Assembly: GCA_025057935.1 (NCBI GenBank)
Contig: JANWUW010000055.1
Location: forward strand, 1-60,890
From: Thermoflexales bacterium
Lineage (GTDB): Bacteria; Chloroflexota; Anaerolineae; J036; Brachytrichaceae
Reading direction: 5' to 3'
DNA: 60,890 bases
In this document: positions 16,623-24,707 of the stretch, piece by piece
How the letters are laid out: every line of letters begins with the position of its first letter
Numbering within the stretch: position 1 is the first letter of the stretch
Position numbers and translations under genes: made by a program
The notes under the pieces: generated by a model
Databases searched by the model: none
Seen by the model: the letters and a program-made list of their open reading frames with translations, nothing else
Told to the model about the DNA's origin: nothing

Positions 16623-17702
16623 ATGAGCAAGCGCACTCAGCCTGCTCCGATCACCATTTTGACCGGCTTCCTCGGCGCCGGCAAAACCACGTTGCTCAAC
16701 CGCATTCTTAAGGGCGAGCACGGACTGCGTGTTGCAGTCTTGGTCAACGACTTCGGCAGCGTGAACATTGACGCTGAGCTAATTGTGGGTGTGGAGGGCG
16801 AGACGATCAGCCTCTCGAACGGCTGCATCTGCTGCACCATCCGCGATGATCTCCTCGACGCTGTGTTCGCGCTGCTCCAACGCGACCCTCCGCCCGAATA
16901 CATCTTGATTGAGACGAGTGGCGTCTCTGATCCGTTCGCCGTCGCGCAGTCGTTCTTCTTGCCGGCGCTGCGCCCGTATGTGAAAGTGGACAGCGTGATC
17001 ACTGTGGTGGATGCCGAGCAAGTGCTCACGCTCACAGGTGAGCAAGAAGCGCTGGCGATCGATCAGGTTAGTGCTGCCGACATCGTCGTGCTGAACAAGG
17101 TGGACTTGGTCAACGAAGCGCAACTCAAGCGTGTGAGGCAGTGGATCAACGAGATCGCGCCGCGGGCGCGCATTCTGGAGACCACTTTCGGACAAGTGCC
17201 CCTAGAGCTGATCCTCGGCGTCGGCGAGTATGCGCCAGAGCGCCTTGCGCAGCGCGCTGCGCGTGACGTGCACACGCACGTCGTCGGAGAAGAACACCAC
17301 GCTCATGAGGATCATGAGCATCATCACGACCACAGCCTCGTCTTTGAGACCTGGAGTTATATCACTGATGAGCCAATGAGCTACGAAGCACTCGCTGAAG
17401 CGGTGGACTCGCTGCCGACCACTGTCTTCCGCGCGAAGGGCGTGGTATACCTCAAGGAGTCGCCCAAGCGCCGAGCGATTTTGCATGTTGTCGGACGGCG
17501 CGCGATGCTCACCATCGGCGAACCGTGGCAGGAAACGCCGCGCACGCGCATTGTCGTGATCGGCAGCGCAGGTGGCGTTGACGCTGTTGCGTTGCGCGCG
17601 CTGTTCGATGCTGCGCGCGCCAGCGCTGCTGAGGCGCAGGATAAGCTGCAACGGGCGTTGAACTGGGTGCGCCGCAACTGGCCTCAAGCATTTTCTAGCT
17701 AG
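16623..17702 (+). CDS. CobW/COG0523-type GTPase (metal chaperone-like)
   Basis: The 359-residue G3E-family GTPase has a Walker A G-F-L-G-A-G-K-T-T at residues 15-23, the metal-binding C-x-C-C in N-G-C-I-C-C-T-I-R, the base-specificity N-K-V-D, a His-rich linker (E-H-H-A-H-E-D-H-E-H-H-H-D-H, around 220-235) and a C-terminal CobW_C domain. Such proteins deliver zinc, cobalt or other metals to client enzymes under limitation. The ATG at 16623 is chosen because it precedes the P-loop and overlaps the preceding stop as ATGA. The client metal cannot be told from sequence, and no Zur box was recognised. Confidence 0.93.
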   Translation: MSKRTQPAPITILTGFLGAGKTTLLNRILKGEHGLRVAVLVNDFGSVNIDAELIVGVEGETISLSNGCICCTIRDDLLDAVFALLQRDPPPEYILIETSGVSDPFAVAQSFFLPALRPYVKVDSVITVVDAEQVLTLTGEQEALAIDQVSAADIVVLNKVDLVNEAQLKRVRQWINEIAPRARILETTFGQVPLELILGVGEYAPERLAQRAARDVHTHVVGEEHHAHEDHEHHHDHSLVFETWSYITDEPMSYEALAEAVDSLPTTVFRAKGVVYLKESPKRRAILHVVGRRAMLTIGEPWQETPRTRIVVIGSAGGVDAVALRALFDAARASAAEAQDKLQRALNWVRRNWPQAFSS

Positions 17703-17785
17703 CGCAGCCTCTGCGGTGTTGCAGCGGTTGCGCTTGACTGCTGCCTTAAGTCTGCCGTGCGCTTGCCAAGCTCGAGATTGCTGCC

Positions 17786-18676
17786 ATGAGAGACCTTGCT
17801 TCATCGTTGCCGCCTGTGGTGATCTCGAACGTTCAGCGCCTGCGCGATGCCGCGTTCATTGTGGTTGGCGCTTTGATCCAGTCTGTTTCAGTGGCGGTTT
17901 TTCTCGCGCCGGCGGATTTAGCGCCTGGTGGCGTGAGCGGCTTGGCACTCATTCTCAGCCGCGTCCTGCCGTTCACTGGTGTGGGCGTCTGGATCTTGCT
18001 ACTAAACATCCCGCTCATGCTGCTCGGCATCCGCTACTTGGGCGGCATTCGTTTCTTGCTGCGCACAATCATTGTGGTGGCGCTGTACTCGCTTGGCACG
18101 GCAGCGCTCGAGCAGCTCGGTGTGGGCGCAGTGACTGACGACATTGTGCTCAACACGCTGTTCGGCGCGATCATCGGCGGTGCTGGCATGGGCATGGTGT
18201 TTCGTGCCCAAGCGACAACGGGCGGCACTGACATCCTTGCGCTGCTGCTTGCGCGTTGGCGTAGCATCCCGCTCAGCCAAAGCTACTTGCTTACAGATGC
18301 GCTTGTGATCGGCCTGGCAGGGCTTTCGTTTGGATGGGAAAAGGCGCTCTACGCCATCGTGGCGCTGTACGTGAGCGGGCTTGCCGCCGAGGCATTCTCT
18401 GAAGGCGTGCACATCAGCCGCATGGCGATCGTGATCACGCAGAATCCAGAGGCAGTGGCGCAAGCCGTGCTGCATCGCATGGGGCGAGGCGTGACCTATT
18501 GGCGCGGCGTCGGCGCATACACAGGCTTGGAGCGCGTCGTGCTCTTCATTGTGGTCAGCCGCGCTGAGACTGCAACGCTCAGAGCGATCGTGGCGCAAGT
18601 TGACCCGCGCGCATTTCTCGTGATCGGTCAAGCGCAAGAGGTGTATGGCGAGGGATTCCGCAGCTTCGAGCGTTGA
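17786..18676 (+). CDS. YitT family (DUF161/DUF2179) membrane protein
   Basis: A 296-residue protein with five or six hydrophobic helices (residues 20-200) containing the family pattern A-P-G-G-V-S-G-L-A and T-T-G-G-T-D-I-L-A, and a C-terminal DUF2179 domain with R-G-V-T-Y-W-R-G-V-G-A-Y-T-G. The family is widespread and its transported substrate is unknown. No SD site is obvious before ATG 17786. It lies between the cobW-like gene and clpS on the same strand. Confidence 0.9.
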   Translation: MRDLASSLPPVVISNVQRLRDAAFIVVGALIQSVSVAVFLAPADLAPGGVSGLALILSRVLPFTGVGVWILLLNIPLMLLGIRYLGGIRFLLRTIIVVALYSLGTAALEQLGVGAVTDDIVLNTLFGAIIGGAGMGMVFRAQATTGGTDILALLLARWRSIPLSQSYLLTDALVIGLAGLSFGWEKALYAIVALYVSGLAAEAFSEGVHISRMAIVITQNPEAVAQAVLHRMGRGVTYWRGVGAYTGLERVVLFIVVSRAETATLRAIVAQVDPRAFLVIGQAQEVYGEGFRSFER

Positions 18677-18677
18677 T

Positions 18678-18683
18678 TACAAT
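18678..18683 (+). promoter_or_regulatory. Candidate -10 box TACAAT, leaderless start
   Basis: TACAAT followed by C lies 9 bases before clpS ATG 18693 and directly after the YitT stop codon, giving clpS its own promoter. Confidence 0.55.
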
Positions 18684-18692
18684 CATTGCGCG

Positions 18693-19016
18693 ATGAGCGA
18701 GGTAAATCGTCTGCCAGAACGCGAGGCGGAGGTCTGGATTGAGCGTGAGCTCGTGGAGTGGACGGAGCCGCCGTGGCGCGTTTTGCTCCACAACGATGAT
18801 GTCACCACATTTGAGTTTGTCGAGCGCATCTTGCAGACGATCTTCAAGCTTTCCGCGGTGGAGGCGCAGCGCATCGCATGGCAAACGCATACGGAGGGCG
18901 TCGCTGTGGTGTGCGTGCGGCCACGCACAGAGGCGCAGCACCTTGTCGGCAAGGCGATCTTCGCAGCGCGCCTGGAGGGCTTCCCGCTGATGCTAACGTG
19001 TGAGCCAGATGTGTGA
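18693..19016 (+). CDS. clpS: ATP-dependent Clp protease adaptor ClpS
   Basis: The 107-residue adaptor binds the ClpA/ClpC N-domain and N-degron substrates. The family core is clear: W-R-V-L-L-H-N-D-D-V-T-T-F-E-F-V at residues 28-43, and T-E-G-V-A-V-V-C further on. The start at 18693 follows a TACAAT promoter and gives a normal length; sixteen in-frame upstream codons fall in the YitT end and promoter. No clp protease gene is nearby. Confidence 0.93.
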   Translation: MSEVNRLPEREAEVWIERELVEWTEPPWRVLLHNDDVTTFEFVERILQTIFKLSAVEAQRIAWQTHTEGVAVVCVRPRTEAQHLVGKAIFAARLEGFPLMLTCEPDV

Positions 19017-19026
19017 CGCCGTGCCG

Positions 19027-20565
19027 TCAGCGCGGGGACCAGAAGGCAAGGCTGCCGTTGCCGATCACGCGCGGCGCGATGCTCCCCGAGGCTTCGGTCT
19101 CCAGCACAAAGTCGCGCGCTTGCGCGATTGAGCCGTAGGTGAGGGTGAAGACGAGCTTTCGTCCATCAGGCGCCCAGGGGGTCACTGCGCGGCTGTAGCG
19201 GTCGAACTCTGCAGCGAGCTGTTGAAAGGCGTTGGTGGGCGCAAAGTAGAAAAGTTTGCGGCTGGCGCGGGTTGCCGGATCGACCACTTCGAGCAGGTAG
19301 GTCGGCGCAGGCATCGGCGGCGTGAAGTCGAAGCCTTTGAAGTCGGGCGGGATTTCGTCAGCCTCTGCCTCGCTGAAGACGGCGATCCGCGCGCCGTCGG
19401 GTGCCCAGAAGAATGCCACTACGCTGCGGTTGACCAACAGCGTGCGCTCGCCGCTGTTCACGTCCATTACGCGCAACGGCCCGCCGCTCTCGCCGGGCTG
19501 CTGAATCACGTAGGCGAGCTTAGCGCCGGCTGGCGACCATGCGAAACTGATACGCGCAGAGGCGTCAAAGCGCAACAATGTGCGCCGCGCTTCGCCGCGC
19601 ATGTCGGCGAGGATTAGCGCCTGCTCGTCGCCTTCGCGCCGCGTGATCAAGAGGAACTGACCGTCGGGTGAGAAAGCTGGAGCGAGGAAAGCAGGTGGCT
19701 GATCGCGCTGCGAGAGGCGCGTCAGCGAACCATCAGCAGGGTTGAGCAAGGCAAGCGCACTGCGGCCGGAAATGCTGTCGAGGCGTGCCAGCAGAGAGGG
19801 CGCGCGCGGATTCCAATGCCAAGCAGCAAAGCGCCCCTCAAACAGAGCGCGTGGCTGAGCGCCATCGCGTGGCTCAACGAGCTGCAAGCGCACGCGTCCC
19901 TGCTCGCCGCGCGTGAGCAGCGCGAGCTGATCGCCGCTCGGCGACCAATCGAAGAACAGCGGATGCTCCTGGCGCGAGAAGAACACCTCACGCATCGGCC
20001 GGCGCCCAGCAGCATCTGCGACGTACAGAGCGCTGCTGCTCACAAAGCTTGCGTTGGTCCCACGCTGGATGATCACGCGCTCGGGTGCTTCCTCAACCAC
20101 TGTGCCTTCGCCAGGCGTTTCGGTGCGCATGCCCTCCTCGCTTTCCTCGATGACAATGCTGTCAGGGCCGCGCTCGATGGTCACAGCGCGCGGCCTCACT
20201 TCAATCGTTGTGCGCATGCTGCTGCGCCGAAAGGTTTGGCGCGCAAACGCCACGCGCTGACCATCTGGCGACCAGACGGGGAGGCTGTAGGCGACCAGTT
20301 CTCCTACGCCGTCGGTTTGTCCCCCGTCTTGCGTGAGTGGGATCGTGTTGCCACCAGTCTGATCCATGGTGACGATGTTGCCGTCTTCCGTGACGATAGC
20401 GATACGCCCCACGCGCATTTCGAAGAGGGTGATCAGTTCGTTCTGCGGCAAGCGGAACTCCTGAGGGAGCTCGACGCGTGGTCTCTGCGCTGGCGTGCCA
20501 CATGCACTTAGTCCGACGAGGACTGCAGCCAGTGCTAAGGCAGCACGTGTGCTGGGAAAGGGCAT
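19027..20565 (-). CDS. TolB/PD40-type beta-propeller lipoprotein
   Basis: The 512-residue product has a lipoprotein signal peptide with lipobox L-S-A-C (Cys22). The mature part is a TolB-like propeller with repeated W-S-P-D-G-Q-R-V-A-F, W-S-P-S-G-D-Q-L-A, F-S-P-D-G-Q-F-L-L and W-S-P-A-G-A-K-L-A-Y blades. A charged stretch around residues 120-170 interrupts the first blades. Extracytoplasmic protein-protein or ligand binding is the likely role. It is convergent with clpS, 10 bases apart. Similar in design to the PD40 proteins at 3717 and 12820. Confidence 0.78.
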   Translation of the reverse strand: MPFPSTRAALALAAVLVGLSACGTPAQRPRVELPQEFRLPQNELITLFEMRVGRIAIVTEDGNIVTMDQTGGNTIPLTQDGGQTDGVGELVAYSLPVWSPDGQRVAFARQTFRRSSMRTTIEVRPRAVTIERGPDSIVIEESEEGMRTETPGEGTVVEEAPERVIIQRGTNASFVSSSALYVADAAGRRPMREVFFSRQEHPLFFDWSPSGDQLALLTRGEQGRVRLQLVEPRDGAQPRALFEGRFAAWHWNPRAPSLLARLDSISGRSALALLNPADGSLTRLSQRDQPPAFLAPAFSPDGQFLLITRREGDEQALILADMRGEARRTLLRFDASARISFAWSPAGAKLAYVIQQPGESGGPLRVMDVNSGERTLLVNRSVVAFFWAPDGARIAVFSEAEADEIPPDFKGFDFTPPMPAPTYLLEVVDPATRASRKLFYFAPTNAFQQLAAEFDRYSRAVTPWAPDGRKLVFTLTYGSIAQARDFVLETEASGSIAPRVIGNGSLAFWSPR

Positions 20566-20638
20566 TGCTGATCTGCAGACAATACTACTTTAACGCGCAC
20601 GGCGTTAAGCGCAAGGTGAGCGAGCGAATGCGGATATA

Positions 20639-20667
20639 CAAAACAAGGCTCGACTATCGCCGAGCCT
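20639..20667 (-). terminator. Intrinsic terminator after tRNA-Lys
   Basis: On the minus strand a 7-bp stem AGGCTCG/CGAGCCT with an 8-base loop is followed by TTGTTTTGT, ten bases downstream of the tRNA 3' end. Confidence 0.75.
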
Positions 20668-20676
20668 GCACATTCA

Positions 20677-20749
<73 letters not shown>

Positions 20750-20760
20750 TCTCGTCCCGA

Positions 20761-20766
20761 AGTATA
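20761..20766 (-). promoter_or_regulatory. tRNA-Lys -10 box TATACT
   Basis: TATACT preceded by TGA on the minus strand lies 11 bases before the tRNA 5' end, fitting an extended -10 promoter. Confidence 0.6.
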
Positions 20767-20816
20767 TCACGGATCGAGGGTGATTGGGCAACTTCCCTCT
20801 CACCCCCGACGGCTTC

Positions 20817-21497
20817 CTACTCGCGGCTGCGGTTTGCCAGCAGCAAGAAGTACAGCAACTGCGTGATCGCCTGCGCGGCTGCTGCCACGTAGGTCAGCGC
20901 GGCGGCATCGAGCACCTGCTTCGCGCCAGATAGCTCGTGCGGAGCCAAGATGCCGTTGGCTTGCAGCATCGCAAGTGCACGACGGCTCGCGTCGAACTCC
21001 ACCGGCAGCGTGATAATGGCGAACAGCGCCGCCAGTGCAAACGCGATCAGCCCCAGCGTGAGGAATGGCTCGCTGCTCAGCAGCAAGCCGATCACAAACA
21101 GAATCGGGCCGACCCAGCCACCGAGCTGCACCATGGGCACGATGGCGCCGCGCAGCTTCAGCGGCAAATAATCCTCTTGGTCTTGCTGCGCATGACCAAG
21201 CTCGTGAGCGACAACAGCGACTGAAGCGATGGAGTTATGCTGAGAGCTTTGCGAAAGCGCCACGGTCTTGGTGCGCGGGTCGTAGTGGTCTGTTAGAAAG
21301 CCAGGGATGCCCTCGAGGCTCACATTCAGCCCGTAGCGACGCACCAGCATCTGTGCCGCTTGCACACCGTCGATCCCTGTGCTCGTCGGCACGCGGGCAA
21401 ACTTGTTGTACGTGCTCTGCACCTTCCATTGCGCCCATAGCGCGAGCAGCAGGGCGGGGAAGGCGAACACCATGTATAGCGGGTCAAAGAACAGCAT
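20817..21497 (-). CDS. YugP-type neutral zinc metallopeptidase, membrane protein
   Basis: The 226-residue protein has an N-terminal membrane helix, a cytosolic zincin motif H-E-L-G-H near residue 124, and three C-terminal hydrophobic segments including the family-typical L-T-Y-V-A-A-A-A-Q-A. Conserved N-terminal patterns of YugP (residues T-G-x-x-A-A-x-x-L-V-R, then S-Q-S-S-Q-H-N-S-I-A-S-V-A-V-V-A) are present. Its cellular substrate is unknown. An AGGAGG site about 13 bases before ATG 21497 and a TATAAC -10 at 21533-21528 give a normal leadered transcript. Confidence 0.93.
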   Translation of the reverse strand: MLFFDPLYMVFAFPALLLALWAQWKVQSTYNKFARVPTSTGIDGVQAAQMLVRRYGLNVSLEGIPGFLTDHYDPRTKTVALSQSSQHNSIASVAVVAHELGHAQQDQEDYLPLKLRGAIVPMVQLGGWVGPILFVIGLLLSSEPFLTLGLIAFALAALFAIITLPVEFDASRRALAMLQANGILAPHELSGAKQVLDAAALTYVAAAAQAITQLLYFLLLANRSRE

Positions 21498-21527
21498 CGC
21501 CTCTCTTTACCTCCTGACCAGCCTAGA

Positions 21528-21533
21528 GTTATA
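21528..21533 (-). promoter_or_regulatory. Candidate -10 box TATAAC for the YugP gene
   Basis: TATAAC on the minus strand lies about 30 bases before the ATG, with an AGGAGG ribosome-binding site between. Confidence 0.45.
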
Positions 21534-21649
21534 CCAGCGTTCACACTGTACGCGCCTTGTATCGGAATTAAACCAGAGCTCCGTGAAAGGCACATGAGAG
21601 CCCCTGAGCTTGCGAAGTAGGCGTGGAGCGATAAGCTTAGTGCCAAAAC

Positions 21650-22444
21650 ATGTTGCCGTCCACAAAGCTCTACCACATCGGCTTCGGTCGCGACGACCTC
21701 GGCGAGATAGCGCCCACGTTGGCGCTGCTGAGCGGCGACCCCGACCGTGCACGCTTGATCGCGCAGCAGTATCTTCGGGAGGCGCGAGCGCTTTCGGAGA
21801 ATCGCGGGCTGAACAGCTACGTGGGTCGGCTGCCCAGCGGCGCTTGGGTGCTTTCGGCAACGAGTGGGATGGGTGCCCCGTCGCTGAGCATCGTAGTGAA
21901 CGAGTTGGTGCAGTTGGGGATTCGCACCATTATCCGCGTTGGCACTACAGGCTCGATTCAGGCGCGCGTAGTGCCCGGCGAGGTTGTGATCAGCAGCGCG
22001 GCGCTGTGCCGCCAAGGGGCTGCTAATGACATCGCACCAGTTGAGTATCCCGCTGCTGCCGACCCCTTCCTTACAGTGGCGCTCGCACAAGCTGCACGCG
22101 AGCTCGACGTGCCGCATCACGTTGGCATCACGGCAAGCGTGGACACCTTCTACGAAGGGCAAGAGCGCTACGACTCCGCAAATCCGCACCTGCTGCGCTG
22201 GCTACACGGCATCACTGAGGAATATCGTCGGCTTAACATTCTCAACTACGAGATGGAGTGCGGCACGCTGTTCAAGATGGGAGGAGTGTATGGCTTTGCA
22301 GCAGGCTGCGTTTGCGGCGTGATCGCCCAGCGCACGCAGAGCGAGCAGATCGCCATGGATGCGAAGGGAGTTGCTGTTGAGCGAGCGATCCGCGTAGCGC
22401 TGCGTGCCGCTGAGAAATATCTCGCGTCGCAGCCGATGGCGTGA
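21650..22444 (+). CDS. Uridine phosphorylase-like nucleoside phosphorylase
   Basis: This 264-residue enzyme of the PNP/UDP family cleaves nucleosides with phosphate. L-S-G-D-P-D-R-A provides the phosphate-binding loop, V-G-T-T-G-S-I-Q the family signature, and N-Y-E-M-E-C-G-T-L near residue 195 the ribose-binding Glu/Met/Glu set typical of uridine phosphorylase. The start ATG 21650 is the only suitable one. Its stop overlaps the next gene by one base (TGATG), so nucleoside cleavage is coupled to a phosphoribosyltransferase, consistent with base salvage. Confidence 0.9.
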   Translation: MLPSTKLYHIGFGRDDLGEIAPTLALLSGDPDRARLIAQQYLREARALSENRGLNSYVGRLPSGAWVLSATSGMGAPSLSIVVNELVQLGIRTIIRVGTTGSIQARVVPGEVVISSAALCRQGAANDIAPVEYPAAADPFLTVALAQAARELDVPHHVGITASVDTFYEGQERYDSANPHLLRWLHGITEEYRRLNILNYEMECGTLFKMGGVYGFAAGCVCGVIAQRTQSEQIAMDAKGVAVERAIRVALRAAEKYLASQPMA

Positions 22445-23115
22445 TGGGCGTGCATCCTCCGGCGTTTCTAGACCGCGTTGATGCAGGGAGGCGGCTTGCG
22501 CAGAAGCTGCTTGCCTACACTGGCCATCCCCACGGGGTCGTGCTCGCGTTGCCGCGTGGGGGTGTGGTGATCGGTGCAGAAGTAGCGCGCGCGCTGCATC
22601 TCCCACTCGACGTGCTAGTGGTGCGCAAGCTGGGCGTGCCCGAACAGCCTGAGTTGGCGATGGGCGCCATCAGCGGCAGCAAGGTAGAGCTGTGGCGTGG
22701 GTTGATCGAAGAGCTTGGCATTACTCCCAGCGAGGTCGCTCTGGTCATCGAGCGCGAGGCACAAGAGCTGCGACGTCGCGAGCAGCGCTACCGCAGCGGG
22801 CTGCCGCCGCTTGACTTGGAGGGGAAGTTGGTGATTGTCGTGGACGACGGCGTAGCGACGGGCGCAACGATGCGTGTGGCGCTGCGTGTGGTGCAGCAGC
22901 ATAAACCTGCCTACGTGATCGCGGCTGCGCCTGTGATGTCACCAGAGAGCGCTGCTTTGCTCGAGAAGGACGCCAACCTTGTGGTCAGCGTGATCCTCTC
23001 CGACGAGGGGCGCAGCGTCGGCGCTTGGTACAGAGACTTCTCGCAGGTGAGCGACGAAGAAGTGATCACGCTGCTCGCGCAGTTTCGCAGCCCGCCGAAC
23101 CACTCTGCCAACTAG
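22444..23115 (+). CDS. Phosphoribosyltransferase family protein
   Basis: The 223-residue protein has the PRPP-binding motif V-I-V-V-D-D-G-V-A-T-G-A-T-M near residue 125 and a flexible N-terminal region with L-P-R-G-G-V-V-I-G-A-E-V-A. This is the predicted-phosphoribosyltransferase group (COG1926) of unproven substrate, often fused to or beside hydrolases. The ATG at 22444 overlaps the upstream stop codon as TGATG; an in-frame GTG lies one codon earlier. Co-translation with a uridine phosphorylase hints at pyrimidine or nicotinamide base salvage, but the specific base is not evident. Its 3' end overlaps the convergent MBOAT gene by 4 bases. Confidence 0.85.
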   Translation: MGVHPPAFLDRVDAGRRLAQKLLAYTGHPHGVVLALPRGGVVIGAEVARALHLPLDVLVVRKLGVPEQPELAMGAISGSKVELWRGLIEELGITPSEVALVIEREAQELRRREQRYRSGLPPLDLEGKLVIVVDDGVATGATMRVALRVVQQHKPAYVIAAAPVMSPESAALLEKDANLVVSVILSDEGRSVGAWYRDFSQVSDEEVITLLAQFRSPPNHSAN

Positions 23116-24533
23116 ATTTGCAAGCCGATCATTGCGGCAAACATGCGCAGGGCAAGCGCGGGAGTGCTGAGCGCAAACCATACCCAGCCCAGCGTCACAA
23201 AGTGGAAAGTGAGGAGCGTGCTTGCAACCTGCCAAGCGCGTTGCATCAACGGCGGCAGCGACTCGAGGCTTAGGTGCCCGCGCGCGAACTCGACCCAGCG
23301 GTTGTGCACAAACAACCCAACGCCGTGCCAAAGACCCCAAATGGCGAAGTTCGCGCTGATGCCATGCCACAACCCGATTAGCAGCATAGTGGAGAGTTGA
23401 CCGAAGGCGATGATCGCCCAGGGTGGCATCCCGCGCTGCCTTAGGGCGCGCGTAAGCGGCGTGAAATAGTGCACGCGAAACCACTGCGCCAGCGTCATGT
23501 GCCAACTGTTCCAAAACATCGTGAGGTTAGGCTTCAGGTAAGGGCGGTCGAAGTTCTCAGGCAGGCGCACGCCACACCAGCGCGCGATCCCAATTGCGAT
23601 GTCGGTGTAGCCGCTGAAGTCGAGGAACAGTCGCAGGGCAAAGGCATACACGATCACCCACGCCCAGATGCCGGGGCGCGTTTGTGCTGCGAGAGCGTCG
23701 TTGAGTGCGATCAAGGCAAGGCTGTCGGCAAGCACCAGCTTCTTGAAAGCGCCAAGAGCAATGCGTCGCGCTCCCTCTATCACGTCGTCCCACTGCAGCG
23801 CGAGAGGAGCGCGCAAGTCACGCATGAAGCGCTCGGCACGGTCGATTGGACCCGCAACGATTGCTGGGAAGAACACTGCGTAGGTGACGAACTCACGCAG
23901 CGAGAGCGGCGGCAAGCGACCCGTGAGTTGTTCGCGCAGCACGTGGATGAGGCGAAAGGTCAGATATGAAATGCCCAGCCAGCGCACGTCGCCTGCTGCT
24001 GCCTGCGCGATTGATTGCCCTTGTGCGCTGCGCAGCGCAGCGCTCAGCGCAGTAGCGAGTGGCTCGAGCTTCAAGCCCACCAGCACGCTGATCAGCGCTG
24101 CGACGCCAAGCCACCATAGCAGCGGGCGATGCCAGCGTTGCAAGATGAATGCGACGCCAGCAACCGCAGCCAAGGCGATCAGCACTAGCTCGATCTCTGG
24201 CGGTCGGCTGCGCGTGATCGTAGTGCTGAGCGGATCAACGTAGCGAGTGAGCGCCACGAGAACGACAATCGCTGCGAGCGCTAATCCGTCGCGCAGATCC
24301 TGCGCTTTGGCGCGCGGAGCTGTGGCAGCCCATGTCCACGTCACGAGCACCAGCGATGCGAAGGGCAGCCAGAAGTCGAGCTGGCGGATAGGCATAGCTG
24401 GCTGAAGCAGGAACACTGCCAGCGCGCTGCAGACGAACAAAAGCGCGTTGCGTCGAGAGGCTGCGAGCGCGCCCAAGTGCGCCAGCGCAGAGGGAATGCT
24501 AGAAACCTTGGTAGATCCACTGAGGCGAAGCAT
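23112..24533 (-). CDS. MBOAT family membrane-bound O-acyltransferase (AlgI/DltB-like)
   Basis: The 473-residue polytopic protein has about ten hydrophobic segments. The MBOAT core is complete: A-G-P-I-D-R-A-E-R-F, L-F-L-D-F-S-G-Y-T-D-I-A-I-G near residue 290, F-W-N-S-W-H-M-T-L near 340 and the catalytic His in I-G-L-W-H-G near 380. MBOATs of this type move acyl groups across the membrane onto polysaccharides or cell-wall polymers. ATG 24533 gives a 35-base overlap with the upstream microprotein gene, implying coupled translation; a start just after the microprotein stop is an alternative. No SGNH/AlgJ-type partner is adjacent, so the final acceptor is unknown. Confidence 0.9.
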   Translation of the reverse strand: MLRLSGSTKVSSIPSALAHLGALAASRRNALLFVCSALAVFLLQPAMPIRQLDFWLPFASLVLVTWTWAATAPRAKAQDLRDGLALAAIVVLVALTRYVDPLSTTITRSRPPEIELVLIALAAVAGVAFILQRWHRPLLWWLGVAALISVLVGLKLEPLATALSAALRSAQGQSIAQAAAGDVRWLGISYLTFRLIHVLREQLTGRLPPLSLREFVTYAVFFPAIVAGPIDRAERFMRDLRAPLALQWDDVIEGARRIALGAFKKLVLADSLALIALNDALAAQTRPGIWAWVIVYAFALRLFLDFSGYTDIAIGIARWCGVRLPENFDRPYLKPNLTMFWNSWHMTLAQWFRVHYFTPLTRALRQRGMPPWAIIAFGQLSTMLLIGLWHGISANFAIWGLWHGVGLFVHNRWVEFARGHLSLESLPPLMQRAWQVASTLLTFHFVTLGWVWFALSTPALALRMFAAMIGLQI

Positions 24534-24618
24534 CGGTGGTAGCGATGATCAGCGCGCAGACTAGCAAGCAGAGCAGCAGCGCGATCCAATCCTCGCGCGA
24601 GAGGAGGCTTCGTCGCAT
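24499..24618 (-). CDS. DltX-like single-helix microprotein (39 residues) preceding the MBOAT gene
   Basis: The frame starts at ATG 24618, 9 bases after a TACAAT box, and ends at TAG 24501-24499 inside the MBOAT coding start. The N-terminus is basic (M-R-R-S), a hydrophobic helix spans residues 11-26, and the tail T-T-D-A-S-P-Q-W-I-Y-Q-G-F is predicted to lie outside. The last six residues, W-I-Y-Q-G-F, match the C-terminal FxYxxF-type motif of DltX, whose Tyr carries the D-alanyl group for DltB (an MBOAT). Size, topology, position immediately 5' of an MBOAT gene and motif at the extreme C-terminus all agree. The gene is below the usual annotation length limit. Function is inferred. Confidence 0.75.
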   Translation of the reverse strand: MRRSLLSREDWIALLLCLLVCALIIATTDASPQWIYQGF

Positions 24619-24627
24619 TGCGCTTCG

Positions 24628-24633
24628 ATTGTA
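24628..24633 (-). promoter_or_regulatory. Candidate -10 box TACAAT for the microprotein-MBOAT unit
   Basis: TACAAT followed by C on the minus strand ends 9 bases before ATG 24618, the same arrangement as at other leaderless genes here. Confidence 0.55.
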
Positions 24634-24643
24634 GGGCGGTGGG

Positions 24644-24674
24644 CACAAAATTGCCCTCCCCGCTGGGGGAGGGC
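24644..24674 (-). terminator. Intrinsic terminator after the aminotransferase gene
   Basis: A 9-bp perfect stem GCCCTCCCC/GGGGAGGGC with a 4-base loop (24653-24674) is followed on the minus strand by AATTTTGTG. It separates the class III aminotransferase from the microprotein promoter. Confidence 0.7.
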
Positions 24675-24707
24675 TTGGGAGTCTGCAGTGATGGTGTGCT
24701 CGTCGGC

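Noticed and set aside
24653..24674. Perfect GCCCTCCCC inverted repeat as a mobile or dispersed repeat
   Set aside because: Only one copy is seen in the window and it is followed by a T-rich tract in the right orientation, so a terminator explains it.
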